The translations under genes were made by a program, and so were the position numbers. This document shows positions 9,740-20,874 of a DNA stretch of 64,000 nt, piece by piece. The stretch comes from Marchantia polymorpha subsp. ruderalis (lineage: Eukaryota > Streptophyta > Marchantiopsida > Marchantiales > Marchantiaceae), in NCBI GenBank assembly GCA_037833965.1, contig AP031354.1, forward strand, positions 20,438,001-20,502,000. The letters are read 5' to 3'. The notes beneath the pieces were generated by a model, which was not told where the DNA came from, did not search any database, and saw only the letters and a program-made list of their open reading frames with translations. Each line of letters begins with the position of its first letter. Position 1 is the stretch's first letter.

Positions 9740-9752
9740 TGCTCCCCTCCTC
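9740..9752 (-). other. Polypurine tract
   Basis: The minus strand reads GAGGAGGGGAGCA directly before the LTR start TGTGGTACC. The identical tract lies at 28705-28717. It is the expected primer for plus-strand synthesis. Confidence 0.85.
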
Positions 9753-9776
9753 AATTGTGAGCGCCCACGCAAACAC

Positions 9777-10719
9777 TCATACGTGATATTTCTTCAACCG
9801 CCACCCGTTCACTCGGGTGCCTAATAAATCGCCGGTTAAGTCCGCAAGTTGGATGGATCCATTCGAAAAGACTTCAACGACCTTGTATGGTCCCATCCAT
9901 CTTAGGTGTAGTTTGCCTGGGAATCTGGCATGCCTGCTGTCGTAGAGCAGTGCCAAATCGCCCTTCTACAGGAGTACAAGTTTGATCTTCTTATCGTATC
10001 TCTCCTTCCGGTGGAACTGAATTCTCCTGGTGCGCTCCTCGGCTTTTCGTCTCCTTTCTTCCAGTAGCATGACTTCTTGTAATCTGTAGAGCTGACTCTC
10101 CTCCGCACTCACCCTCTGTAAGTCCAACGTTCGTTGGGTGGGTACTTCGAATTCGATCGGGAGGATCGGGTGCTGACCATACACCAGAATGTATGGTGTC
10201 TGTTTGGTCGTAATTTTCTCAACTGTCCGGTACGCCCACAGAGCGGCTGCTAACTTTGTATCCTAGTCGTAAGCGTGGTTTACCATGACTTTGAGCAGTA
10301 TTTTACACAACAGACCATTGGATTTCTCCGTCAATCCATTCGCCTTGGGGTTGTATGGGGTAGTCTTCCGGTGCTTGATGTGGAAATGCCGTGTCAGATC
10401 TTCGATTATCTGGTTCAGAAAGTGTGTGCCTCGGTCGCTGACTAGCTCTAAAGGACACCCGTAGCGCGTGATGATCGACTCGAACAAAAAGGCTGCTACT
10501 GTGGCTGCATCATCTCTTCTCGTGGCCTTGGCCTCCACCATCTTGGTGGCGTAGTCCGTAGCTACCAGAATGTAGCGCCTTCGTGTGTTCCTAGTCACTG
10601 GTTGTATCGGCCCTACAAAGTCGATGCCCCACTTCTCGAAGGGTGCTAGAGGCATGATGGGAGTCAGGGGCCACCGTGTTGTAGGCGTTGGCCTCCCCGT
10701 CCTCTGGCAACTATCGCAT
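9777..10719 (-). pseudogene. Integrase C-terminal half of a truncated subfamily I pol
   Basis: In one minus frame: the integrase core with GIDFVGP (first Asp region), LVSDRGTHF (second Asp) and NGLTEKSN (Glu), then the basic C-terminal region, ending at a TGA at 9777-9779. Two in-frame UAG codons (9966-9968 and 10263-10265, the latter replacing a Trp) break it. The sequence stops matching the 29.7-kb copy at about 10719, where AT-rich DNA begins. The N-terminal zinc finger and RT are absent. Confidence 0.85.
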
Positions 10720-13030
10720 AGTTTCTCAAAGCTAGATAAGAAGTAATAGCTCTGTAATTTGCTTCATTTGTCAAGTATTTTTGACCGCACTGAAAAATGC
10801 GAGGTGTCTTGAGCAGATCATTTGGAACCAATGCGTAAACGGTGTCTTATTCCTCTTTGCTGCTGCAAGCCCAATTCTTGGTGGTGCTCCTTCAAGGACA
10901 CGTGTTGCTGCTAATAAAGACCTTCAAGAAGACGTCCACAAGTCGACAATAAGATCCATATCATGTCAATGTCCACGTACTGATCTGCTACTTATAGGAT
11001 AACTACAATAAACTGCAAACGTAGATAATGATCTTGACAGCTGGACAAGATCACCACTACACCGAGTAGTATATACTTGAAGTAACAGTGGATATGATCG
11101 ATATAAATTGATTTGATGTTCAGATGATGTAAGGTTGAAATGAAGTGAGATTGTAGGACAGTCTCCTGTGCTAGTGTGAATAAACTGCACACTGTGCACT
11201 TTATTCGACGTCTGTGCAATGCACAAACGTCGCCATGTCTCCACGCCTTACATCAGAGCTTGACAGCAATACAAATTTGAGACTTGTTCAAGTGTCTAAT
11301 TTGATAGGCTTGATGTGATTGTATCTTCTTCTCCGCAATGTGTAAAAAAGAAGATAATCATCTGCACATATTGAAGTTGCTACATGTTTAAGGTTTGATT
11401 TGTCTCATGCTCAGACCCATCCTTGACATTCTAAGAAAGGTCTTGCGAATGCATAACTCTTCCTATTTCCGCCTTCCGTTTGTGCCCTACTGCCTGATCA
11501 TTGAAATGTTTACCAGAGAACCTCCTAGCACGTTCGATTACCATCGATCATGAGCATCATTGTCGTACTGTGAGTAACAAGCTCGAGACAGAGAAATAAC
11601 CCGTAGCAAGGAGCTAGGTGTGACCAATCCGTTTGATTATTCTTGGATCAAAGTGTTCTGCATCTTGGTGATTCATTGTTTTACACATTTCTTAGTGGCG
11701 AGGTGGAATTTGCAAAGAAGAAGGCTCATTTGACTGATACATAACGGTCAACCTTTCAATCGCTGATGAAAACAGTAATTAGATGATCGAAGCTAATTTG
11801 AAACTAATTTACAATATATTACACCCATTTGTACAGGTTGTAGATTTGTCTTGAACTTGAACTGGGCAGCAATCTCCATGTTCTCAGCTGACCAGAAAAA
11901 ATGAAGACTTTCGAAGTAAGAGCTGTATTCAGTTATAAAGCTCCAAGCACTGTGATTTGTATAAAATAAATTATCAGATCCACAATCGAGAGATGATTGA
12001 CAAAAAGGTAGACTGAAGAATATTGGGCACCAACTATGCTTCATATAGATTTTTATATAGAGGAAGAAGATGATGATACTTCGAATGGAATATGCCATGT
12101 ATCTGATGACTTTCCAGTGTCAAGAGAATTTCGTGAAAAGTCTACATAACGATATGAAGGGCATCGGTCAGGACCCTCCAATGATTGTGGGTGGAGGATT
12201 TTGGTCATGCAAGTTACTGTTCTTTGCAGAGAACAGTAACAGCGTCGGAGTATACAATTTTTATTTCATTCATTCATCATTTGTCAATGGCAGGAGAACC
12301 AACTTGAGGTGGTGTGTAGAAATATACCTACTTCAGGTATTTCAAAAACTTTTAGAATGTATATTGTAACTCCATGAGTTTTCTACTCAGCACCTCATCG
12401 TGAGTCATCTGCTATCGAGTGATTAGCAAACAAGCTGACAGATATGGCATTGAAAAAGAATCACCAAGGACTGTCCCTGAAATATACTTCGGTTTCAGAA
12501 GCTGCTGGGCAAAGAAATGTCAAAAGTGAATAGATAATTTCTACGTTATCGAAGAAGTCCTATAAAGAAAGCAAAGATTCAAACATATGCACCGATCTGA
12601 GGTCACAAACACAGGCAGGTCTGTGTTAAATTGTTTTGTAAGGGCACTATTTGAACTTCTTGTTTTGTAATGTGTGTCGATTTCGTAGAGTTTCATGATG
12701 TTGGCTTCATGTTCTCACCATGACTGGATTTCCACATATGACTTCTATTACTGAGGATAGTCAATCGTGATTTTTACCTAGCTCTCTCCAATCAGCAAGG
12801 CAATTGTCATTATTTAGAAACTCAATGTCCATATTACTTACTCCCTTTTCTATTCAAAATTTCACTTAGTTGTTCCTTGGCATGAAAACAAACATGTGCA
12901 AACGGTCTTGGAGTGACGTTTCGAGAAACTGCTTTATCGAGTATAATTTCTGTGACGAAAAGTTATTTAGCAGTTGGATCCTTCATGCAATTTTTCTTGT
13001 ATCCCATAAAACTTGGGTTGAAAGGATGAC
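10720..13030. other. AT-rich low-copy DNA, no recognised gene
   Basis: Only short frames of about 100 codons or less, none with a recognisable domain. Composition differs sharply from the GC-rich LTRs, so this is probably host intergenic or intronic DNA, or old eroded repeats. Confidence 0.5.
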
Positions 13031-14268
13031 AGGATGTAACTTGTAAAAGAATGACAGGAAGTTAGATATAAGTCTCACAGCAAGGGCTAAAATCGCTGTT
13101 TCGCTCATCCATTCTACAACCTCTCTACAAGTCACCAAAAATTTAATCTGAATAACCTTTATTCATCAGTCAAATACCTCCTGATGTGATATTGATGTCA
13201 GCAACTCTTTAGGAGTTTTTCTACTCCAGTCTACAACCTGTCTACAAGTCAACATAGAAATTATTCTAATTATCCTTTTATTATCAGTCAAATTTCTCCT
13301 CATGAGAGATTCATGTCAGTTACTCTTAAGCAGTTTTGCTACTCCAGTTTACAGGAAGTTAGATATAAGTCTCACAGCAAGGGCTAAAATCGCTGTTTCG
13401 CTCATCCATTCTACAACCTCTCTACAAGTCACCAAAAATTTAATCTGAATAACCTTTATTCATCAGTCAAATACCTCCTGATGTGATATTGATGTCAGCA
13501 ACTCTTTAGGAGTTTTCCTACTCCAGTCTACGACCTGTCTGCAAGTCACCATAAAAACTATTATGAATATCCTTTTTTCATCAGTCAAATATCTCCTGAT
13601 GTGATATACATGTCAATGACTCTTTTGGAGTGTTGCGGATCCAGTCTACTACCTGTCTACAAGTCACCATCAAAATTATTCTGAATATTCTTTTTCATCA
13701 GTCAAATATCTTCTGATGTGATATTGATGTCAGTAACTCCTGAGGAGTTTTGCTACTCCAGTCTACTACCTGTCTCCAAGTCACCATCAAAATTATTCTC
13801 AATATTCGTTTTTCATCAGTCACATATCTCCTTATGTAATATTGTTGTCAATAAATCTTTTGGAGTGTTGCGAATACAGTCTTCTATCTGTCTACAAGTC
13901 ACTATAAAAATGAATCTGAATATGCTTTTTTCATCAGTCAAATCCCTCTTGATGTGATTATGATGTAAGCAACTCTTTAAGAGTTTTTCTTATCCAGTCT
14001 CGTACCTGTCTACAAGTCACTATTAAAACTATTCTGAATATCCTTTATTGATCAGTCACATATTCCTAATATGATATTGATGTCAGTCACTCTTTTGGAG
14101 TGTTGCTAATCCAGTCTACTATCTGTCAACAAGTCACTATACAAACTATTCTGAATATTCTTTTTTCATCAGTCAAATATCTCCTGATGTGATATTGATG
14201 TCAGTAACTCTTGAGGAGTTTTGCTTATCCAGTCTACTACATGTCTACAAGTCACCATATATTTATCA
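13030..14268. repeat. Tandem repeat, period about 118 bp
   Basis: About ten diverged units share the core catcagtcaaatatctcctg...gatgtgatattgatgtcag...gagttttgctactccagtctac...tgtctacaagtcaccat. A longer block starting gaagttagatataagtc occurs twice (about 13057 and 13355), showing a ~298-bp higher-order duplication. The array is interrupted at 14274 by the solo LTR and resumes after it. Confidence 0.85.
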
Positions 14269-14273
14269 TGGAA
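14269..14273. repeat. Target site duplication TGGAA (left)
   Basis: The same five bases occur at 19153-19157, immediately after the LTR end. This shows that the intervening 4879 bp inserted as one unit. Confidence 0.9.
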
Positions 14274-14447
14274 TGTGGTAACACACTTTTTGTTTTTTTT
14301 GCAGAATTTAAACAATTTTAGAAAACTAGTACCAAAGCAGTGTTTGTAGCTAGAGAAGGGTACGCTAAATAGAGTCGATTGATGAGATCGTCACGAGGAC
14401 ACAAAGAATCACGTAGTCGGATGTACCAACGCCAATGTCTTCGGCGC

Positions 14448-14552
14448 CTTTAGCAAAAGCTCCTTTTCTGAGGTGTCTCTACTCACGCGCCTCTAGCGTA
14501 TAAGGAAGCTACGCTTCCGGCGCAGACACCTCAGGAGGAGGTTTTGCTAAAG
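14448..14552. repeat. 105-bp imperfect inverted repeat in subfamily II U3
   Basis: A left arm starting CTTTAGCAAAA and ending CTGAGGTGTCT (to 14478) pairs with the right arm AGACACCTCAG...TTTTGCTAAAG (14524-14552). A smaller stem GGAAGC-TAC-GCTTCC lies in the loop. The same structure, with a few changes, is in the copies at 42165-42270 and 53420-53525. Confidence 0.8.
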
Positions 14553-15630
14553 ACGTCAGGAGAAGGGCCCGGACCTCTAAAGGCGTCCGACCATGAGTGC
14601 GCCTTCGGCGAAGCGCCGCTAGCGCGGAAAGGGGAAACCTTCATAACAATCGGGATACACTGTAGATCCAGTTGGTTGAAGTTGCATTAGAAAGAGCTCG
14701 GGACGTTCGTTCTAACAAGTCCAAGAGCGTCGGAGATGGATCAGGAATGGAGGAGTTATGAGCGTCGGAAAACTCGTAGCCGGACATGCGCCGTTCGCGC
14801 TAGGGTTCACAGCCGGAAAGGATTCCCGTACGCCCTCGGCGATGCGCCTTCGGCGGAATCACGCGCTCATAGGAGGAAACCAACTCAGAGTCGGAAGCGC
14901 CTTTGGCGGCTGTTCATGGAAGGAAAGCGCCGGTCGGATGTACGCCTCCGACGTGGCGCTGACGGCCGGATGCGCTGGCATGAGTTGCGCTGACGGATAT
15001 GCGCCGGCAGCAACGGACGAGGCATAAAGGACAAAATAGGCGGTACGACTGCGCGCCGGCGTAATTCGCTCCGACTGGATGTGCGCCTCCAGCAAGGCGC
15101 CGACGGATAATGAACGCACCAGCGGCGACACGCCTCCGGTGAGGGACGGGTTAGGAAAAGACAACAGGGCCGACGTATACCCTGCAGCGGACTCGAGTCC
15201 GGAAGGTGGCGGCGGCGGGAGAATTCAACGTTTAAGCATGCGAATGCGCGCAGTGCGGAGACGTGAATTCGCGCATGCAAAGGGCGAACCGTTAAGCCGT
15301 ATAGCCGGCTGCGTACGTTGCAACCAGTAAGAACGTTGGACGTTCTTGAAATCGGAGAAGAAAAGACTGCGCTCCAGTCTCATTCTCTCATTCTTGACTT
15401 TGCGATTTCCAGTTTCCAAGATTACGCGCAAGGGCGGAGCGACCTGCATTGAGAGTAGAGAGTGCGGAGACGAGTTGCGCAAGGATCTTGGCGGACCTTG
15501 AAAGAATTGCGAGTAGCGATCTTGAACGAGCGCAGAGAGAGTGAGCAGTCAGTGCTTGAGTGGCCGACGCGCAGTGGCGATTGTGAGAGAGCGAGCGAAA
15601 GGGAGAACGTTTGTGTGTGCAGGCAACGCA

Positions 15631-18186
15631 ATGTCGAAGGTTCCCCAGCTGCGAGTGTCTCCACTCAGGGTGCCGCAGATCGGTCTACGCGCATTCCAAG
15701 ATGTGCTGTTGAGGCTGAAGCTCGATTTTCTCCTATGGGGGTGGAATTGGACATGTCCGGAGATGGTGCGCGAGTATCTGCAGGAGAGACACAAGCCTTC
15801 TCGCGGATTTCGCCCACACCCAGAGAGATGGGACATTTGCAATTGGGCGCAGGTGTTGGGCAGGTGTGCCGGCGAGGAAGGGGATCTCCTCTTCGAGGCC
15901 GATAGCGTGAAGGTGTCCCAGGAGGAAGAAGTCTCTTACAATGAGCTCTTCAAAGTTGCCAGACATCCCAAGAACGGTTTCTGGACACGGGATTACAAGG
16001 ATCGATTGCGGAGAAATGTCGCGACGGCATTGCTGCAGATATTGCAGCCGACCAAGACCGCTTACATGCATGGTTGGCAGGTAGAGTTTGTGGAGCTAGT
16101 GTTGTCAGGAGCTCCGGTGCATTGGGCACGGCTCCTGTGGAAGGTGACGCGCCAACATGCGCAAGAAGAGAAGGGAGGAACCCTCAATCATCTATCGCCT
16201 TACTTAATCGTGTTTTACCGGGCGATGGGATGTTTGACAAATGCTGAGAAAACACGGTTTCCGCAGCTGACCCGGACTTATCCAGGTAGATATTCGAGGG
16301 AGGCCAAAGTAGACACGGATCCGGACGAGGAACCTGCCAGTACGCCTCCGGCTCCGGCTCCAGCAAGAGCAGCAGAAGAACGTCGAAGTGAGCGCATTCC
16401 GCGAAAGCGGAAGTGGGATGAGAGACCTGAGGACAGGCAGCCGGAAATGCCAGCTGCGCCGACTCGTGGTCGGCCCACCCCCGAGCCTCACAGTCGACCA
16501 AAACAGAGGGCACGCAAAATGCCAACTGGTACTGAGGAGACCGGGCGAACCCCGACCCGGCGGAATCTCACACAGGAAGAGATAATCGCTCAGATTCTAG
16601 GGAAGACGGCAGATACCTCTGCACAGAAGGCACCACGGCCTTCGGGAGGAGATGGACGGACTGACAGCCGGCCGACTGCGAGTCGGATGACTGAAGGTCG
16701 ACAAGCGGAAGGAAGGCCAACTGAACGGCGCGTTGAACCGGACAGCAGGCCGGAAGCAGAAGAGAGTTTGGCTGACGAGCCAACAATCCTCAGAGGGTCG
16801 TCTTCGGCGGAAGGCACTTCTAGAAGAACGCCACCAGCAAGCAGGCCAAGTGGAGTCAAGACGCGCAGGGTGTATCCGACTCCCAGTCGGACAACTGCTG
16901 GTCGGCCGACTGCGAGTCGGACAACAGAGAGTCAGCCGGATCCGCCGACTGCGAGACGGATGGGGCCAACGACCAGTGTGCGGACGCCTTCGGCGGACGC
17001 ACCTTCAGCAAGGACACCTTCCGCGCAGATTGCGCCGGAAGGACAGGCAGCAGAAGCGGGCGGTTCAAGAGTGACAAAAGTCACTGCGGCGTCGACCCCT
17101 TCACAAACCGAAGATCGAGCCGGAACAGGGGCTCAAGCAGTGGGATCTCCCACTGCCCTGGATATTTTAGCAGGCAGTGGAGCAGCAGTCGCAGCGGAAG
17201 CTGCTGCGCGCCACAGTTCCAGGGAGTCGCCAAGGGATTCGGTGGCGACTGAAATCCTCGAGACTGAGGATGATACGAGCTCGGAAGAGCAGGAAGCGGA
17301 TTCGGTGCAGAAAACGCCAACAGGGGTGCTGTGCGAACAGATAGTTCCACTCCTGCGATATCTGGATCGCAAGACATCCAAATACGCAAGTGCCTTAAAA
17401 CCGCAGTCTTATGTGGAGACTATCAGGCGAAGGACGAGGAGCAAGGTGGCAAAGTGGGCCTCTAGTTGCCAAGTATATTTGGATAGGAACACCGCCCTCC
17501 GACAACACCTGGCGGTCACCCAGAAGCTATACCAAGCCTTGCAGCAGCAGAAGGAGGATGCGGCGACGAAAAGTCAGGCGGATGCCGAACTAATACGGGC
17601 AAAGATCGAGTCGGAATTGCAGGAGGAGCGGAGACAGAACCAAGTCCTAGCAGCCGAGCTTGCGCGCCAGACGCGCGCCTTAGAAGAAAGTCAAAGAGCC
17701 CGCAAGGAGGATGAGGAGTTGTTGTGCAACTTGCAATCCGAGTGCTCGGATTTGAGGGCACAACGTGCGGGATTAGAAATGCAGCTGGCCGAGGTGGAGA
17801 GCAGCTGCAGGGCGCGAGGAGAGTTGGCGGCACAGGTGACTCGTTGTCTAAAAGGATACGCCCATTGGGAGGTGGCAGCTCAAGAGAGGATTACACTCAG
17901 GGAGTTCGAGCTTCGGGCGGCGGCATTGACGGAGGGTGACAGTCGGAGTCGGCGGCAAGTGGCGAGAAAATTAGAAACCTTCTTGTCGGGTGCGCGCGAC
18001 ACTATGGCGCACTTGCAGTCGGAAGTCACCACAGCTCTCCGACGCCTGGGGTTACGCAGCCGGTCGGAAGACTGGCACGGTAGAGACAGTAAGCGGAGCA
18101 GTCCGGCGCGCAGGAGGCGCAGCACCGGATCTGCTGATTGCAGTAGAGTAGTTTGGTTTCGCGCAGATGCTGCGAGTGGTAGATAG
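15631..18186 (+). CDS. U3-encoded protein of subfamily II LTR, intact (851 aa)
   Basis: The frame is open upstream to 15541, but the ATG at 15631 (MSKVPQLRVSPLRVPQ) is at the same place in all three subfamily II copies and aligns with the subfamily I start. The conserved N-terminal domain (about residues 1-215) includes LDFLLWGWNWTCPEMVREYL, DWAQVLGRCAGEEG-like and GGTLNHLSPYLIVFYRAMG stretches. A disordered Arg/Pro/Ser/Thr-rich centre follows, with repeated SRPTASR/TTASR-type units from GCCGACTGCGAGTCGG-like DNA palindromes. Then comes a coiled coil starting EQIVPLLRYLDRKTSKY and ending with LREFELRAAALTEGDSRSRR, and an RRRRSTGSA tail. Identity with the subfamily I protein is clear at both ends and lost in the middle. 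Function unknown. Confidence 0.85.
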   Translation: MSKVPQLRVSPLRVPQIGLRAFQDVLLRLKLDFLLWGWNWTCPEMVREYLQERHKPSRGFRPHPERWDICNWAQVLGRCAGEEGDLLFEADSVKVSQEEEVSYNELFKVARHPKNGFWTRDYKDRLRRNVATALLQILQPTKTAYMHGWQVEFVELVLSGAPVHWARLLWKVTRQHAQEEKGGTLNHLSPYLIVFYRAMGCLTNAEKTRFPQLTRTYPGRYSREAKVDTDPDEEPASTPPAPAPARAAEERRSERIPRKRKWDERPEDRQPEMPAAPTRGRPTPEPHSRPKQRARKMPTGTEETGRTPTRRNLTQEEIIAQILGKTADTSAQKAPRPSGGDGRTDSRPTASRMTEGRQAEGRPTERRVEPDSRPEAEESLADEPTILRGSSSAEGTSRRTPPASRPSGVKTRRVYPTPSRTTAGRPTASRTTESQPDPPTARRMGPTTSVRTPSADAPSARTPSAQIAPEGQAAEAGGSRVTKVTAASTPSQTEDRAGTGAQAVGSPTALDILAGSGAAVAAEAAARHSSRESPRDSVATEILETEDDTSSEEQEADSVQKTPTGVLCEQIVPLLRYLDRKTSKYASALKPQSYVETIRRRTRSKVAKWASSCQVYLDRNTALRQHLAVTQKLYQALQQQKEDAATKSQADAELIRAKIESELQEERRQNQVLAAELARQTRALEESQRARKEDEELLCNLQSECSDLRAQRAGLEMQLAEVESSCRARGELAAQVTRCLKGYAHWEVAAQERITLREFELRAAALTEGDSRSRRQVARKLETFLSGARDTMAHLQSEVTTALRRLGLRSRSEDWHGRDSKRSSPARRRRSTGSADCSRVVWFRADAASGR

Positions 18187-18221
18187 GATAGCGTAGTGCT
18201 AGTTAGGATTTTTTTTGAGAG

Positions 18222-18250
18222 TATAAAGTAGATCAAGGCGTTTCACCTTG
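18222..18250 (+). promoter_or_regulatory. LTR core promoter of solo LTR
   Basis: TATAAAG at 18222-18228, followed by CAAGG-CGTTTCA-CCTTG (18234-18250), a weakened form of the stem seen in the other LTRs. It lies just downstream of the U3 gene stop at 18186. Confidence 0.6.
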
Positions 18251-19157
18251 GGACTCTTCCAGTTTCGGAAGTGCAGATCAGGAACTCACTTTCTTGGCGT
18301 GTTTGTGCATTTTGGTCCTGGCACCACGTAGAGAAGCTGCAGCATAGCGAAGTTACCGTATGTTGTAGTTGAAGGCCTTCGGCTGAATGTTCAGAGCTAG
18401 CACCCGGTTAGAGACTTGAGTAGTGCGGATCTGCACCTGCGGGTGATTTCTGATGCTCAGAGCCGGCTGCGAGTTAGATACTTGAACAGTTCCCCCTTAC
18501 TCCTTCGAGTGACATATCCTGATTGTACTCCTACGGGAAGTTTCCCCTTAATGCCAATGTGAAGTTTCATTACTTCGTGTAAACCTTGGTTTGTAATTCA
18601 GGTTGTGTGTGTGTTACTGGATCGTGTTTTCAGTAAAGTCTCAGTCAGGTCTGCACTCCCTGCGTTTTGTGTGATAGTCGAGGGTGACGTCCACGGCGTA
18701 CGTAGAGGTTTCGTTCCGAAGTGGGAAGTCCAGTCCGGGTACCTCCGCTAGTTCCTGGCGGAAGGGCAGTAAAAGCCGGAGTGGGAGGCACTACCTGCAG
18801 AACCTCTGAGTGAACTTACGAGACACTTTCCTCCTGAAATCCGAAGCGGAGGTCCTGACCGACCTCCGAGTTGTGCTTTTTTGCCAGTTTCAGGTGTGTG
18901 TGTGTGTGTGTGTGTGTTGAGTGACCAAGCTGTACTGTGCATCCTCCGAGCATCCTCCGAGTTGAGATCCTCCTCCGAGTCGAGCCTCCGAGTCGAGCAC
19001 TGCAGTATTTCTGGGAGTGACAGTCGCCTAGAATTCAAACTCTACAAAAGTCTGTTAAACGTGACACTTTTACTCTGTGTGTTGCCTCTGTCCCTGTGGG
19101 TTCGATCTTTTTACCACCATACTGCAGTTTTAGCCTTTGGTGGGTTATTACATGGAA

Positions 19158-19330
19158 ACCCTTTCTTCATCAGTCAGATAACACCTGATGTGATATTGAT
19201 GTTAGTGATTCTTTGGAGTTTCGCTATTCCAATCTACTATCTTTCTATAGATCACCATGAATCTATTTTGAATATATGAAATTATCCATCAGTGGAGTAT
19301 CGCCTGATGTGATTTTTCAACATCACAATC
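19158..19330. repeat. Continuation of the 118-bp tandem repeat
   Basis: Units with catcagtcagata..cctgatgtgatattgatg and a second catcagtggagtat..cctgatgtgat resume directly after the right TGGAA, confirming insertion of the LTR into the array. Confidence 0.8.
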
Positions 19331-19524
19331 ATGATCATAGATAAACACTCACAACACTATTTCAGGGAGAAAAATCTTGCAGGGAGCCTAAATTCAAGAA
19401 TTTTCTCGGCCTTGTGTGATTGTAAGTGAGTGAGAGCTACTTTAAGAAGGCATATCGTCCATCTTGGAAAGCTGATTTACTCAGGTCGAACTCTTTTCTT
19501 CGATTCAACTGAAGAAGAAAAGTT

Positions 19525-19683
19525 ATGGAGTGGAAAAAGCTGCTCCTCCTCTGTGCATGTCTCCTCCTTCTTCAGTTTGCCATGGGCAAATATGCCAACG
19601 TTTACCACAAGAAGAAAGTCTATGGGGTAATGGTTTTCTCTGCGCTTTTAATTTTCGATTTCCTCAAAACTAGACAAGACTAG
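19525..19683 (+). CDS. Possible small secreted-type reading frame or first exon
   Basis: ATG at 19525 opens 52 codons. Residues 2-20 are Trp-Lys-Lys followed by a run of Leu/Cys/Ala, like a signal peptide, then a basic KYANVYHKKKVYG stretch. A GGGTAATGG that could act as a splice donor lies at about 19625, so only the first 33-34 codons may be exonic. I do not recognise a family. It sits directly upstream of the coiled-coil fragment at 19684. Confidence 0.3.
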   Translation: MEWKKLLLLCACLLLLQFAMGKYANVYHKKKVYGVMVFSALLIFDFLKTRQD

Positions 19684-19878
19684 AAGAACTGGCTCAGCAA
19701 GAAGACGATGTCCAAGGCTTAATAATGCAGGTAAACAAGCTGAGAGGGGAGCTTGCAAACGCAAACAGGGAAATAGATGCTTTGAAGAACGAGCTTGTAC
19801 TTGCTGAGCAAAGAATAGCCAATACCAGGGAGAAGGTGAGTCTTGCTATGAAGAAAAGCAAGGAAGTTGTGCTTGTCT
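19684..19878 (+). pseudogene. Coiled-coil unit fragment, inverted copy of the 21-23 kb gene
   Basis: In frame it reads EELAQQEDDVQGLIMQVNK... through the NTREKVSLAMKKSKEVV region and then meets a TAG. This is one copy of the 84-residue unit of the minus-strand gene at 21019-22929, in opposite orientation. A possible acceptor (gactag) precedes it. It is either a relict of an inverted duplication or an exon of a paralogue. Confidence 0.6.
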
Positions 19879-19879
19879 A

Positions 19880-20870
19880 GCTTTAAATTTAGTATCGAGC
19901 ATATCTGAATTTCTCAGAAGAGGTACGAAAAATGAAACAGTAAAGAGTATATATGATGTTTTTCCAACACACATGTATCCATTGCAATGTAGTCCAAAAA
20001 GATCAATTTGAAAATTTATATTACAACATATATCACTTGAAATGTAGTATCTCTGAAGATAAACTCTTTGTTTTACAAATGCTAAGATGTTGGAAAGACT
20101 AATGATACTTAATGTACATTTGCAACTAAATTTTCTTCATAAAGTTTGTACATCAGATGAATGAATTTAAGGATATCATGTTTATACAACATGTAGTTTT
20201 GAAGAAAAATATATAGCCTAACTACTCTCACTTGTTGACGAGTTCAGGTTAATTATCAGGTGTCCCCTGTCAGGTTCAACTTCATGATCAGGTGCGAACT
20301 GCAACCGACAATTCTCTGAAGGTAAGATATACGCAAGCAGGACAGATTGCAGGTCTATAAGAAAGTTATAACTCATATAATACTATTTAATGAACAAGAC
20401 AAAAAACCATCAACCTCGATTCTGCTTACCGTATTCTGTCAATTCGGTCGGGAACAAAACGAGTGCCACGTGGCATGAACCAAGCCCTAGCCAAGAACTT
20501 GAAGCCATGACCTGAAGTGCAGGCTTCCTTGTACCTGCAGAATTGGACGGTATCGACCGTTTCCCTATATTCGACAACTCAAATATAGGATTTGTGACCT
20601 AAAGGTATTCACAACAAAAGAAAGATGTTTTTCTTAATTTAGACCTTGGTTCAACTCCTAAATTAGGCGCTATCTACAGTCTGATCTTAGTGTTAGTGCT
20701 GATAGCTCATTTCAGGGTAAGGGGACTGGTAGCAAGCTATGACTAATCCAAGAAAATCAACAGGAGGATCAGACACGGCTGGAAATACATCTCAAGGATA
20801 TCATAAACAACTGTAGCGACAGAAAAATAATAAGTTATGGAATACAAGAAAGGTAAAACAGTTGAAATAT
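19880..20870. other. AT-rich DNA without recognised gene
   Basis: No convincing coding frame. The part nearest 20870 is probably an intron of the minus-strand coiled-coil gene, because a GTAAAT donor lies at 20874-20869 on the minus strand. Confidence 0.4.
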
Positions 20871-20874
20871 TTAC

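Larger units (their letters stand above)
14274..19152 (+). mobile_element. Solo giant LTR, subfamily II (4879 bp)
   Basis: It starts TGTGGTAACACAC and ends GGGTTATTACA, is flanked by TGGAA on both sides, and has no PBS, gag or pol, so it is a solo LTR left by recombination between two LTRs. It contains an intact U3 gene (15631-18186), a TATA box at 18222 and a GT microsatellite in U5 (18893-18917). It is the cleanest proof in the window that the whole gene-bearing block is an LTR. Confidence 0.92.

Noticed and set aside
12070..12369. A 99-codon frame in the AT-rich region.
   Set aside because: No recognisable family, no splice or codon support, and similar frames occur on both strands there.
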